Counted from the first letter of the stretch, positions 1-7,122 are shown. The stretch is 11,816 nucleotides of DNA from Aquincola sp. (GCA_029884035.1 JAOUIM010000071.1:1-11816), one strand, 5' to 3'. Numbers and translations: made by a program. The notes: generated from the sequence alone by a model not told the origin.

Positions 1-497
1 CCTCGAGCATCCTGCTCGGCGAGGGCCGCGGCTTCGAGATCGCACAGGGGCGGCTCGGCCCCGGCCGTATCCACCACTGCATGCGATTGATCGGGCTGGC
101 CGAACGCTCGCTCGAGCTGATGTGCCAGCGGACGACCTCGCGTGTCGCATTCGGCAAGCCGGTGTCGCAACAGACCGTGACGCAGGAACGCATTGCCGAG
201 GCGCGCTGCCAGATCGAGCAGGCACGCCTGCTCACGCTGAAGGCGGCGTGGATGATGGACCAGGCCGGCAACAAGGCCGCAAAGGCCGAGATCGCGATGA
301 TCAAGATCGTGGCACCCAACATGGCCTGCCGCGTGATCGACTGGGCGATCCAGGCGCATGGCGGCGCCGGCATGTGCCAGGACGTCCCGCTCGGCTACTT
401 TTACACGCTGGCGCGCACGCTGCGCTTCGCCGACGGACCCGACGAAGTGCACCGCAACGCGCTGGCGAAGATCGAGCTCGGGCGCCAGGCCGCCTGA
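1..497 (+). CDS. Acyl-CoA dehydrogenase (ACAD10/11-like), C-terminal part
   Basis: FAD-dependent acyl-CoA dehydrogenase, which introduces a double bond next to the thioester of an acyl-CoA. The reading frame enters from the left edge (first full codon at 3) and stops with TGA at 495-497, so about 164 C-terminal residues of a protein usually near 400 are present. Visible are GPGRIHHCMRLIGLAER, the R-x-x-FGKP motif of the C-terminal helical domain, the QAHGGAGM flavin/dimer segment and RFADGPDEVHRNALAKIEL near the end. GRIHHCMR and ADGPDEVH are typical of the ACAD10/11-like branch rather than short/medium-chain FadE types. Where MCAD has its catalytic Glu (EGTSQI), this protein reads DGPDEV, so the base may be Asp; that is inferred from alignment by eye. 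The substrate cannot be told. It converges on the next gene with a 7-nt gap. Confidence 0.93.
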   Translation, partial: SSILLGEGRGFEIAQGRLGPGRIHHCMRLIGLAERSLELMCQRTTSRVAFGKPVSQQTVTQERIAEARCQIEQARLLTLKAAWMMDQAGNKAAKAEIAMIKIVAPNMACRVIDWAIQAHGGAGMCQDVPLGYFYTLARTLRFADGPDEVHRNALAKIELGRQAA

Positions 498-514
498 GCG
501 CCCCTCAGCGCGGC
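489..514. terminator. Hairpin spanning both stop codons of a convergent gene pair
   Basis: GCCGCCTGAG (489-498) pairs with CTCAG-c-GCGGC (504-514), giving 10 base pairs with one bulged C at 509 and a 5-nt loop. The TGA of the acyl-CoA dehydrogenase (495-497) pairs with the TCA that is the stop of the minus-strand gene (505-507). There is no T-tract on either side, so it is not a classical intrinsic terminator; it may help end transcription or protect 3' ends in both directions. Confidence 0.4.
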
Positions 515-1245
515 GCGTCGGGATCGGGGGCGGGCATCGCGCTCGGTGCGCCCCAGGTGCTCGGGCGCTCGCTGCCGATCGCGCCACGAGCGACCTCGGC
601 GCCCACGTGGCGCGCCGCTGCCGCTGCTGCCGCCCCGAGCGCAATCGCCGTCTCGAGCGTCGCCGGATCGGGCTGCGCCAAGGCCGTGCGCAACACGAAG
701 CGCCCGCGCTGCACGACCATCACGAAAGGCGCCGCATCATCGGGCCACGACTGCTCGCCCCGCAGGCGCTGCAGCAGCGCGCCCTCGACCCACATCGGCG
801 CTGCAGCGGGGCGGTTGGCGAGCACCACGAAGCGATCGGGAAAGGACGGCAGCGCCGAACGCGGCATCTTCGGGTACAGCACGAGCCAGCGCATCTCCTC
901 GGGTGTCTGATCATCGATCCGCGTCTGCGCGCCCTCGGTGAACTTCTCGTAGACCTCGCGCTCAAGAAGCGTCACCAGTTCGCGCGAGGCCAAGAGCATC
1001 TGCAAATCGCCGGCTTCGCCGATGTCGCTGCGCAGGCGCAACTCGAAGCCTTCGATGTAGCCGCGCTGCGAGGGCCCCCACTCGAGGCGCCACCCTCCCG
1101 CACCGGGCTCGACGACGAAGCCCTCGGCGCCCTTGCTCGTTGCGAAGCGCAAGCCCTGCGTCGCGGCCCATTCGCGCACGTCGCGGATGGCATCGCTGGC
1201 AACGCTGGGCGGAGCGCCGAACCAGCGCCTGAAGGGATTTTGCAT
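505..1245 (-). CDS. Conserved-looking protein of unknown function
   Basis: A 246-residue protein I cannot assign to a named family. It starts MQNPFRRWFG, with no signal peptide or membrane segment, so it is probably cytoplasmic. Residues about 1-200 look like one folded domain rich in Trp and acidic/Arg residues (WRLEWGPSQRGYIEGFELRLR near 53-73; TPEEMRWLVLYPKMP near 114-128). The tail (about 200-246) is an Ala-rich helix followed by a Pro/Ala/Asp-rich, likely disordered end. I recall similar unnamed proteins in Burkholderiales, but that is memory, not a search. The ATG at 1243-1245 has no clear Shine-Dalgarno sequence. It is divergent from the glutathione transferase with 38 nt between starts and convergent with the acyl-CoA dehydrogenase. 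Codon structure is like its neighbours, so it is very likely a real gene. Confidence 0.85.
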   Translation of the reverse strand: MQNPFRRWFGAPPSVASDAIRDVREWAATQGLRFATSKGAEGFVVEPGAGGWRLEWGPSQRGYIEGFELRLRSDIGEAGDLQMLLASRELVTLLEREVYEKFTEGAQTRIDDQTPEEMRWLVLYPKMPRSALPSFPDRFVVLANRPAAAPMWVEGALLQRLRGEQSWPDDAAPFVMVVQRGRFVLRTALAQPDPATLETAIALGAAAAAAARHVGAEVARGAIGSERPSTWGAPSAMPAPDPDAPR

Positions 1246-1248
1246 CGC

Positions 1249-1275
1249 TGCTAGAGTGCGTCGAAATCGCAGGAG
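1249..1275 (+). promoter_or_regulatory. Extended -10 box and ribosome binding site for the GST gene
   Basis: TGC-TAGAGT (1249-1257) fits an extended -10 element. A start of transcription near 1264 would leave about 20 nt of leader containing AGGAG (1271-1275), placed 8 nt before the TTG start at 1284. No convincing -35 is visible, which is common for extended -10 promoters. The Shine-Dalgarno sequence decides the TTG start. The site lies in the 38-nt space between two divergent starts, so the minus-strand gene must share or overlap this region. Confidence 0.5.
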
Positions 1276-1283
1276 TTCGCGTC

Positions 1284-1976
1284 TTGATCGAAGTGTATTC
1301 GTGGGCCACGCCCAACGGGCACAAGGTGCACATCATGCTCGAGGAGTGCGCGCTGCCCTATCGCGTGCATCCGATCGACATCGGCGCGGGCGACCAGTTC
1401 TCGAAGGAGTTCCTCGCCATCAGCCCCAACAACAAGGTCCCTGCGATCGTCGATGCCGACGGACCCGACGGACAGCCGATCTCGCTGTTCGAATCGGGCG
1501 CGATCCTGTTGTACCTTGCTGCCAAGGCGGGACGTTTCCTGCCCGCCGACGTGCGCGGCAAGTACGAGGTGCTTCAGTGGCTCATGTTCCAGATGGCCGG
1601 CGTGGGCCCGATGCTCGGCCAGGCGCATCACTTCCGGATCTATGCAGCGGAAAAGATCCCCTACGCGATCGACCGCTACACGAACGAGGCGCGGCGCCTG
1701 TACGGCGTGATGGACACGCGGCTCGCGAAGTCGAAGTACATCGGCGGCGCCGAGTACTCGATCGCCGACATCGCGATCTTTCCCTGGCTGCGCTCGTGGA
1801 AGAACCAGGGCATCGACTGGGCCGAGTTCCCGCACCTCAAGGGCTGGTTCGACGAGATCGCCACACGGCCTGCGGTGATGCGCGGCATCGAGGTGCTGGC
1901 CGGCGCACGCAAGGCGCTGACCGGCGACAAGGCGCGCGACGTGCTGTTCGGTGCCACCCAGTACGCGCGCCACTGA
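1284..1976 (+). CDS. yfcG: YfcG-like glutathione transferase / disulfide-bond reductase
   Basis: A 230-residue cytoplasmic thioredoxin-fold protein of the Nu-class glutathione transferases. E. coli YfcG (about 215 residues) reduces disulfides using bound glutathione. N-terminal domain: TPNGHK at 9-14 (Thr9 and Asn11 match the residues that hold the glutathione sulfurs in YfcG), EFLAISPNNKVPAIVD at 42-57 with the cis-proline Pro53, and LFESGAILLYLA at 68-79 with the Glu-Ser pair that binds the gamma-glutamyl group. C-terminal helical domain: GPMLGQAHHF (108-117), IPYAIDRY (125-132), and the SIADIA folding motif (159-164). There is no catalytic Cys at the N-terminal position, as expected for this class. 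The TTG start is supported by AGGAG 8 nt upstream and by alignment of residue 1 with YfcG. The gene stands alone and converges on the M16 protease with a 16-nt gap. Confidence 0.95.
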   Translation: MIEVYSWATPNGHKVHIMLEECALPYRVHPIDIGAGDQFSKEFLAISPNNKVPAIVDADGPDGQPISLFESGAILLYLAAKAGRFLPADVRGKYEVLQWLMFQMAGVGPMLGQAHHFRIYAAEKIPYAIDRYTNEARRLYGVMDTRLAKSKYIGGAEYSIADIAIFPWLRSWKNQGIDWAEFPHLKGWFDEIATRPAVMRGIEVLAGARKALTGDKARDVLFGATQYARH

Positions 1977-1983
1977 AGGCGCG
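1966..1983. terminator. Hairpin over the GST stop codon
   Basis: CGCGCC (1966-1971) and GGCGCG (1978-1983) form a 6-bp all-GC stem with the 6-nt loop ACTGAA, which holds the GST stop codon (1974-1976). The minus-strand protease stops 10 nt further on (1993-1995), so the hairpin could serve both genes. No T-tract follows. The same stem sequence with a 6-nt loop recurs at 5479-5496. Confidence 0.35.
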
Positions 1984-1992
1984 GCATCACCG

Positions 1993-4851
1993 TCACTCGA
2001 AGCGCTGACCTTCCTTCCAAGTCCTGGCGTCGTCCAGAGTCATCGCCGCCGGTGACTTGGCCTTGTGGTCGCGCGAATACGCCAGGAACGTGCGCGAGCG
2101 TGTCGTCTTCGGGTCCAGCGCGGAAGCAAGGATCGCTGCCGTGCGCTGCTGGCTCAGCACGCCCAGCGCAGCGACCGTGGCCTCCCGGCGCTGCCAATCC
2201 GTGCCGTACTCGTACGCCAACTCGAAAAGGCGCCCAGCGCGTTCACCCACCGACTTGTCCTTCTCGAGCAGCTTGGCGCGCACGCCGGCCACGATCGTCT
2301 GCCACTCGGCGTCGGGCAGCGATGCGAGCTGTTCGGGCAGGCGCTTGATCACGGCATCGGCGCGCGCATCCAGTTCGTCGGCTGAATAGTCACCGGACTG
2401 GATGATGAAGTAGGCGAATTGCGAGTGGCCTTCGTTGCCCGCGCCGCCGAAGACGATGTAGCCAAGCTGCTGCTTGGTGCGCAGTTCGGTGTAGACCGGC
2501 GGTCCCATGAACGCCGCCAGCGCCAGCGTCGCCGCGCGCATTTCCGGTGTGTCCGACCCGAGCACCAGCTCGCGCCGGAAGGCGGAATTGTTCACTTGCA
2601 GGTTCTCGGCGACGCGCAACGTCCGGCCCGGTGGTACCGCCAGCAGGCGTCGGCGCAGGAGATCCGCCTCGGGCAAGGGCGCCGGGCGCAAGGCCGCCGC
2701 CGCCTTTCTCGCAGCGGCGACAGCGTCGTCCGCCGAGAGATTGCCATAGCTCAAGGTCTCGAGCTTGCCTCGCGCGTACAGGGTGCGTGCGAATTCCTTT
2801 AGCTGTCCCAGTGTCAGCCCGCGGGCCACCGGCAGCAACTCGTCGGGCCGGTAATGGAACTCGCGCACGAGGCGCCGCCGCGTTTCCTGCTGCGTCATGT
2901 AGGCGTCAACGCGGTCGAACGCGGACAGCTCGCGCAGCAGGCGGTCCTTCAGCGCCGCGTAGCGGTCGGCGGACAGCGGGCAGTCGCGCAGTCCGGAGAG
3001 CACCGAATCGAGCAGGCGCCCGGCCGACGCGTCATAGCCCTCGATGCTGATCTGCACGCCCTCGAGCGACGCACCGAAACCGAACTGGAGCCCGGCCTCG
3101 GCCGCTGCATAGGTCGTCTCGTTGAGCGACTCCTTGACGCAAGCCTCGTAGAACCGCAGCAAGGCAGCATTGCGCAGCGTGGCCATCGCACGCGGCAGCC
3201 GCAGGCGCAACTGATAAGCCAATTGCGGCCGCTGGAACTCGGTGTCTTGCGCGTGGTACAGCGTCAGCGTGGGCTCATCGATCAATCGTGCTGGCTCGAT
3301 CGGCAGCACCTGCGTGCGCGCGGGAACGAACGGGTTCGGTGCCGGCAGTCGAATCGCGGCAACCAGAGGAACCTGTGCCAGCGCCGTCCAGGCCGGACCG
3401 GTGTCTTCGACATAGCTGTAGCGCGTACCGAAATATGGCTCGACCTTGTCGACTGGCAGACCCTTGGCCACCAGCGTCACCAGAAGGTTGTCGCGCCGTA
3501 GCTGGCCAAGCACCTTTTGCACCGCCGCCGGATCCTCGCGCAGCCAGAGATACGGCACACGCTCGGCAATCTCGATCGGGTAGTCCATCAGCTGGTTGGC
3601 CAGCGCAGTTGCCAAGCCCGCCCCTTCCCCCTTGTCGCGGAAGCGCTCATCCAGCAGCGCCATCGTGCGCCGCTCGTTAAACAGATGAGGCGGCACGCCG
3701 CTGCGCTGCACCAGGTCGATCGTGGCGAACACCATCGACAGCACCCGCTCGTACTGCGCAAGCCCCTGCGGCGTCAGGTTGATGGTGATGTCGAAGGACC
3801 CATAGTCCGGCGTGTCGGCGTCGGGACCCGCGCTGAGCCCGGTGGCCAGTCCCTCGGTCTTCAACGCGGCCAGCAGGCTGCCGGCGCCCTCGTTGCCGAG
3901 CACGAAGCCGATCAGCTCGGCCGGCTTGCTGCCGGCCTCACCGCGCAGGTCGGGCAGCGCGAAACTGAGCGTCATGCGGCGCAGATCCTTCACCGGCTCC
4001 ATGCGCAGGATGCGCAGCGCGGACTTTGGCGGCAGGTAATCAGGAGGGTAACGCAGCTCGGGACGCTGCAGGTCGGGCACCGGTCCGAAGTGGCTGCGCG
4101 CCCACGCCTCGAGCCGATCAAGGCTCGCCGGCCCCGTCAGCGCCAGCGTCATGCGGTTGGCGCTGTAGTAGCGGCGGTGGAACGCCAGCAGCTCCTCGCG
4201 CGTCGTGCCCTTGAGCGTCTCCGTGCTGCCGATGTTGAAGTTGCGCGCCGGATGGCCCGGCCGGTAGACCGAGTTGCGCAGCGCGAATTCGCGCCAGCTG
4301 TCGTTCTCGAGGTTCTTCTGGAATTCCGAGTTGACCGCATTGACCTCACGCTCGTTGAACTCGGGTGTGAACTTCGGCGCAATGAAGAACTGCGCGAAGC
4401 GGTCGAGCGCGCCCTCGAAGGCATCGGGCCGGATCTCGAGGTGGTAGTTCGTCCGATCGCGGGCCGTGTAGGCGTTGTTGTAGCCGCCGTTGCGTTGAAG
4501 GTACTCGCCGAACTCCTCGACTGACGGGTACTTCTCGGTGCCCAGGAAGAGCATGTGCTCCAGGTAGTGCGCCAGCCCAGGCCGTTGCGGCGGGTCGCTC
4601 AGGCTTCCCACGCCCACCGCCACCGCGGCTGACGCCACGTTGAGCTTCGGGTCGGACAGCAGCAGCACCTTCATGCCGCTGGGCAGCACGAATCGGCGGT
4701 ACTGCGACTGGTCGTTCGGCGCTGTGTCGCGTGGCGGCACGGCCGCGATGTCGATCGCCGCGGGCAGATGCTCGTGCCGCGACACCCCGGCGACCGTGGC
4801 GAGCGGCAGAGCAACAAGAAGCCCGGCAATCAGGCGAATGAAGGAATTCAT
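1993..4851 (-). CDS. Exported pitrilysin-type zinc metalloprotease (M16A, insulinase family)
   Basis: A 952-residue, full-length M16A protease, close to the 962 residues of E. coli pitrilysin (PtrA), which cuts small peptides in the periplasm. Residues 1-22 form a signal peptide (MNSFIRLIAGLLVALPLATVAG), with likely cleavage after Ala21 or Gly22. The inverted zinc motif HYLEH is at 95-99 (ligands His95 and His99, catalytic Glu98). The third ligand is Glu176, 77 residues after the second His as in pitrilysin, and Glu169 matches the supporting Glu. NAYTARDRTNYHLEI (126-140) is the usual active-site edge. The catalytic domain is followed by inactive M16-fold domains; RTKQQLGY (791-798) in the C-terminal half is the characteristic distal motif completing the active site. 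All key residues are present, so it should be active. ATG start with no strong Shine-Dalgarno sequence. It is last of three codirectional genes, 96 nt below the host-attachment-type gene. Confidence 0.96.
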   Translation of the reverse strand: MNSFIRLIAGLLVALPLATVAGVSRHEHLPAAIDIAAVPPRDTAPNDQSQYRRFVLPSGMKVLLLSDPKLNVASAAVAVGVGSLSDPPQRPGLAHYLEHMLFLGTEKYPSVEEFGEYLQRNGGYNNAYTARDRTNYHLEIRPDAFEGALDRFAQFFIAPKFTPEFNEREVNAVNSEFQKNLENDSWREFALRNSVYRPGHPARNFNIGSTETLKGTTREELLAFHRRYYSANRMTLALTGPASLDRLEAWARSHFGPVPDLQRPELRYPPDYLPPKSALRILRMEPVKDLRRMTLSFALPDLRGEAGSKPAELIGFVLGNEGAGSLLAALKTEGLATGLSAGPDADTPDYGSFDITINLTPQGLAQYERVLSMVFATIDLVQRSGVPPHLFNERRTMALLDERFRDKGEGAGLATALANQLMDYPIEIAERVPYLWLREDPAAVQKVLGQLRRDNLLVTLVAKGLPVDKVEPYFGTRYSYVEDTGPAWTALAQVPLVAAIRLPAPNPFVPARTQVLPIEPARLIDEPTLTLYHAQDTEFQRPQLAYQLRLRLPRAMATLRNAALLRFYEACVKESLNETTYAAAEAGLQFGFGASLEGVQISIEGYDASAGRLLDSVLSGLRDCPLSADRYAALKDRLLRELSAFDRVDAYMTQQETRRRLVREFHYRPDELLPVARGLTLGQLKEFARTLYARGKLETLSYGNLSADDAVAAARKAAAALRPAPLPEADLLRRRLLAVPPGRTLRVAENLQVNNSAFRRELVLGSDTPEMRAATLALAAFMGPPVYTELRTKQQLGYIVFGGAGNEGHSQFAYFIIQSGDYSADELDARADAVIKRLPEQLASLPDAEWQTIVAGVRAKLLEKDKSVGERAGRLFELAYEYGTDWQRREATVAALGVLSQQRTAAILASALDPKTTRSRTFLAYSRDHKAKSPAAMTLDDARTWKEGQRFE

Positions 4852-4891
4852 GGGTCAGGTGCCATTCAGCGGATCGAACTCGGCCGGCAGT

Positions 4892-4936
4892 ATCGCCGAG
4901 CACGAAAACACCTGCGCCGCACGGCGTATCGGCGAT
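4892..4936 (-). promoter_or_regulatory. Inverted repeat in the leader of the M16 protease gene
   Basis: ATCGCCGA (4892-4899) and TCGGCGAT (4929-4936) are perfect 8-nt inverted arms 29 nt apart, filling much of the 96-nt space between the host-attachment gene (stop at 4948) and the protease start (4851). It could be a stem in the RNA, an operator with arms about four helical turns apart, or a weak terminator of the upstream gene. I see no convincing -35/-10 pair in this gap. Confidence 0.3.
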
Positions 4937-4947
4937 GCGGGTCCGAA

Positions 4948-5400
4948 TCAGCGCGCCAGCCGCTCGGCAAGCGCCGCGTCGTCCAGTGCGGTGCAGTCGA
5001 GCGTGAGCGTGCGCAGGACGGCCTTCTGCGCCTGTTCGCCGAGGTGGTGCTTGAGCCGCCCGAGGAACGGCGCCGCCGCCACCAGGATCAGGCCGGCGCA
5101 ACGCCCGTCGGCCACGCCATGGTCGAGCACGCGGGCCACCTCGCGCGCGAAGCGATCGTGCTCGCGCTCGCGCGGATCGGTGCGCGGCTGGTACGCCGCG
5201 CCTGCAAGGCCCGGAGCGCCGCCCTCGACATGCCCCGGCCGATCGCCGCCCAGCTCGACACCCTTCTGCCGGCTCTGCGGGTGCACGAGGTCGGCGACGT
5301 GCTCGTAATGCGTGCGCCTGGGCGGGCGCTGGCGCGTGGGGTCGGGTTCCTCGAGCACCCGCGCGCGCGCGGAATTCGCAACAACGATCCAGTTCTTCAC
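4948..5400 (-). CDS. Host-attachment family protein (eRF1-domain-like)
   Basis: A 150-residue cytoplasmic protein of the family labelled 'protein required for attachment to host cells', now viewed as a bacterial relative of the archaeo-eukaryotic release-factor (eRF1) middle domain. Family marks seen here: WIVVANSARARVLEE at the N-terminus (4-18), HVADLVHPQSRQKGVEL (34-50), DRPGH (53-57), YQPRTDPREREHDRFAREVARVL (70-92) and the hydrophobic LILVAAAPFLGRL (104-116). The true biochemical role in bacteria is not established, and the family name comes from an early attachment phenotype. The GTG start at 5398-5400 is forced: an in-frame TAA lies only four codons upstream (5413-5415). A weak GAAAG ribosome site precedes it. 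It lies 84 nt below the ligase gene and 96 nt above the protease, in the same direction, so it may be co-transcribed with either. Confidence 0.9.
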   Translation of the reverse strand: MKNWIVVANSARARVLEEPDPTRQRPPRRTHYEHVADLVHPQSRQKGVELGGDRPGHVEGGAPGLAGAAYQPRTDPREREHDRFAREVARVLDHGVADGRCAGLILVAAAPFLGRLKHHLGEQAQKAVLRTLTLDCTALDDAALAERLAR

Positions 5401-5478
5401 TTCATGCTTTCGTTAGCCATCTCGTCAATGCAAGCAGACACCTCGACGCGCCGGTCGTGATTGAGCCTACGCAAGCCC

Positions 5479-5496
5479 CGCGCCTCAGGCGGCGCG
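5479..5496 (-). terminator. Hairpin over the ligase stop codon
   Basis: CGCGCC (5479-5484) and GGCGCG (5491-5496) form a 6-bp stem. The 6-nt loop (5485-5490) starts with TCA, which is the TGA stop of the minus-strand ligase gene. The stem is identical to that at 1966-1983, which also has a 6-nt loop holding a stop codon. No T-tract follows, so termination is uncertain; it may only attenuate transcription into the gene 84 nt downstream. Confidence 0.3.
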
Positions 5497-6918
5497 TCGG
5501 GTGGCCCTCGCACCGCCGGCCGGCCCCTGCACGACGCGGCGAAGCTTTCCGCTCGCCGCCTCGCGCCGGGGTGGTTCGGCGCAGAAGCTGCACCGCGTGG
5601 ACGTGACGCCCTGTGCAGCAAGGTAGTGCCCGATCGCCGCCTGGCAGCGGGCGAACGCGGCGGCAGGATCCGTCACTGCGGGCTCGAAGCGAAGCTCCAG
5701 CGTGTGTCCGCCGCGCCGTGCATGGTCGATGACCTGGAACTGCGTGACCCGCGCGCCCTCCTCGATCGCCGTCTCCAGCGCGAGCGGCAGGATCGCGACC
5801 GGCTGGCGGCGAGTGTCGGGAAGGTGCAGCGTGTCGCCGCTGCGACCTTCGACCTCGACCCGAGTGAAGGTGCTGCCGCAGCGGCAGCGGCCGGGCAGCA
5901 CGCGCACGCGATCGTCGAGCTGGTAGCGGATGATCGGCTGGATGCGGTTGGCCAGGTTGGTCACCAGCGTCGTGTGCGACAGCGTGCCGGGCGGCACGGG
6001 GCGCAGGTGCTCGTCGACGGGCTCGAGCACGACCCAGTCGTCATTGAGGTGCAACTGACCCTGGCCGCACTCCCAGGCGATCGAGAAGCACTCGGAGGCA
6101 CCATAGCTGTTGCGCACCGTGCACCCGAAGGCGGACTGCACCTCCTCGCGCTGCGCGCTCGACAGCTGCTCGCCGCCGACCCAGATCTCGTGCAGCCGCA
6201 GCGCCAGCGCACCCGCGCGCTGCAGCGGCGCCAGGGCCTCGGCCACACTGGGGTAGGTGATGAGCACGGTCGGACTGAACTGCTTGACTTGCGTGGCGAC
6301 GTCGCGAAGCGGCTGCAGCACCGAGATGATCGCGATGCGCGGCTGCAGCGGGGCCGGCACGATGCGGCGCAGGCGCTCCATGCTGACCACGCCCGCGAAA
6401 TGACCGCCGCAAGCCCCGACGAACGCAAAGCGGTGATCCAGGCCCCACAGTCCGAGCGCCGGCTGTGCGGGCGCGGCACCGCGCATTCGCAAGGCATCGA
6501 TCGCGTCGTAGGCCGCCAGGCTCGCCGCGTCCTGCACGAACCAGCCGGGCACGCCGCTGGTGCCCGAACTGCTCCACAAGAGGTAGTCGCCCCCGAGCCA
6601 GCCGTCGCCTACGGTTTTCGCATCTGCGAGAAAGGCCTCGGCCGCCGCGCGCGTGATGCGGCGGTCGGTGGCCCAGTCATCGAAGCCCTGCATCAGTTCG
6701 CACTTGTCGATTGGCGCGAAATCCTCGAACGCGTGCGCGCCGCCTGAGCGCCGCCGGTACAAGGGCGACCCTCGCCGCGCCGCACCGAGCAATGCCGCCA
6801 GGCGTTGCGCGCGCAGTGAGCACGACAGGGGCGGCCACGCGCCGGCGAGCCAGGTCTCGTTCCAGGCCCTCACCCACAGCCACGGGTCGAACGGCGGCGA
6901 GGGATGGACCGGGCTCAC
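5485..6918 (-). CDS. PaaK/CapK-like adenylate-forming ligase (acyl-CoA ligase family)
   Basis: A 477-residue cytoplasmic member of the adenylate-forming superfamily, closest in pattern to the phenylacetate-CoA ligase/CapK/F390-synthetase branch. These enzymes activate a carboxylic acid with ATP and pass it to CoA or another acceptor. Motifs: phosphate-binding loop SSSGTSGVPG (116-125), YGASE (272-276, AMP site), YQLDDRV (332-338, ribose-binding Asp), the CRCG cysteine motif (345-348) and EGRSGD (357-362) typical of PaaK-like proteins, and a C-terminal GKLRR (457-461) with the catalytic-type Lys. The substrate cannot be read from the sequence. The N-terminus (WVRAWNETWLAGAW) has no signal peptide. 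The GTG start at 6918 is the only candidate: the frame runs upstream to a TGA near 6980 without another start codon, and GGAGAG (6923-6928) precedes it by 4 nt. It is divergent from the alcohol dehydrogenase and first of three minus-strand genes. Confidence 0.92.
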   Translation of the reverse strand: MSPVHPSPPFDPWLWVRAWNETWLAGAWPPLSCSLRAQRLAALLGAARRGSPLYRRRSGGAHAFEDFAPIDKCELMQGFDDWATDRRITRAAAEAFLADAKTVGDGWLGGDYLLWSSSGTSGVPGWFVQDAASLAAYDAIDALRMRGAAPAQPALGLWGLDHRFAFVGACGGHFAGVVSMERLRRIVPAPLQPRIAIISVLQPLRDVATQVKQFSPTVLITYPSVAEALAPLQRAGALALRLHEIWVGGEQLSSAQREEVQSAFGCTVRNSYGASECFSIAWECGQGQLHLNDDWVVLEPVDEHLRPVPPGTLSHTTLVTNLANRIQPIIRYQLDDRVRVLPGRCRCGSTFTRVEVEGRSGDTLHLPDTRRQPVAILPLALETAIEEGARVTQFQVIDHARRGGHTLELRFEPAVTDPAAAFARCQAAIGHYLAAQGVTSTRCSFCAEPPRREAASGKLRRVVQGPAGGARATRRAA

Positions 6919-7122
6919 GCGGCTCTCCGGCCACGGCGGAAGGCTCCGACGGCGATCGTCGCGAGCCCCGTCGGCACATCACCCCCGGCCTGCAGGCCGC
7001 AGCCGGTGGCTCGATCCACAGGCGGGCCGGGCATCGTCATGGGGCCGATTCTTTGCTTGAGGGACATGACCGACTTGCGCGAGGTCAACCATGCCCCGGA
7101 CCGCGTCATCTAGCTTGCGTCC
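6919..7122. promoter_or_regulatory. Divergent intergenic region with a 14-nt perfect palindrome
   Basis: This 204-nt space between the ligase and alcohol dehydrogenase starts holds no convincing gene. CGGCCTGCAGGCCG (6986-6999) is a perfect palindrome about 68 nt upstream of the ligase start. TGACC (7067-7071) and GGTCA (7083-7087) form a spaced inverted repeat with 11 nt between arms, upstream of the TAGCTT box of the dehydrogenase. On the minus strand TTGACC (complement of 7083-7088) resembles a -35 for the ligase, but no good -10 follows at the usual distance. Function is inferred from position only. Confidence 0.4.
7111..7116 (+). promoter_or_regulatory. Possible -10 box of the alcohol dehydrogenase gene
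   Basis: TAGCTT, preceded by C to give CTAG, ends 6 nt before the GTG codon at 7123. Transcription from it would begin at about the GTG itself, implying a leaderless message, or a 33-nt leader if the ATG at 7156 is used. No Shine-Dalgarno sequence precedes either codon and no good -35 is visible. Confidence 0.35.

Noticed and set aside
3517..4524. A 335-codon plus-strand frame opposite the M16 protease gene.
   Set aside because: Antisense shadow with repetitive Arg/Gln/His composition; the protease frame holds the zinc motif in this very region.
5397..5621. A 74-codon minus-strand frame whose stop overlaps the GTG of the host-attachment gene.
   Set aside because: It mostly overlaps the ligase 3' end in another frame and has shadow-like Arg/Pro/Ala composition. 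The ATGAAGTGA overlap looked like coupling, but there is no other support.
5461..6747. A 428-codon plus-strand frame opposite the ligase gene.
   Set aside because: No recognisable motif, and the opposite strand carries every adenylate-forming motif in order.
6915..7109. Small open frames in the ligase/dehydrogenase gap.
   Set aside because: Frames on both strands (for example 6915-7109 minus, 6904-7113 plus) have no ribosome site or recognisable composition and overlap the ligase start region.
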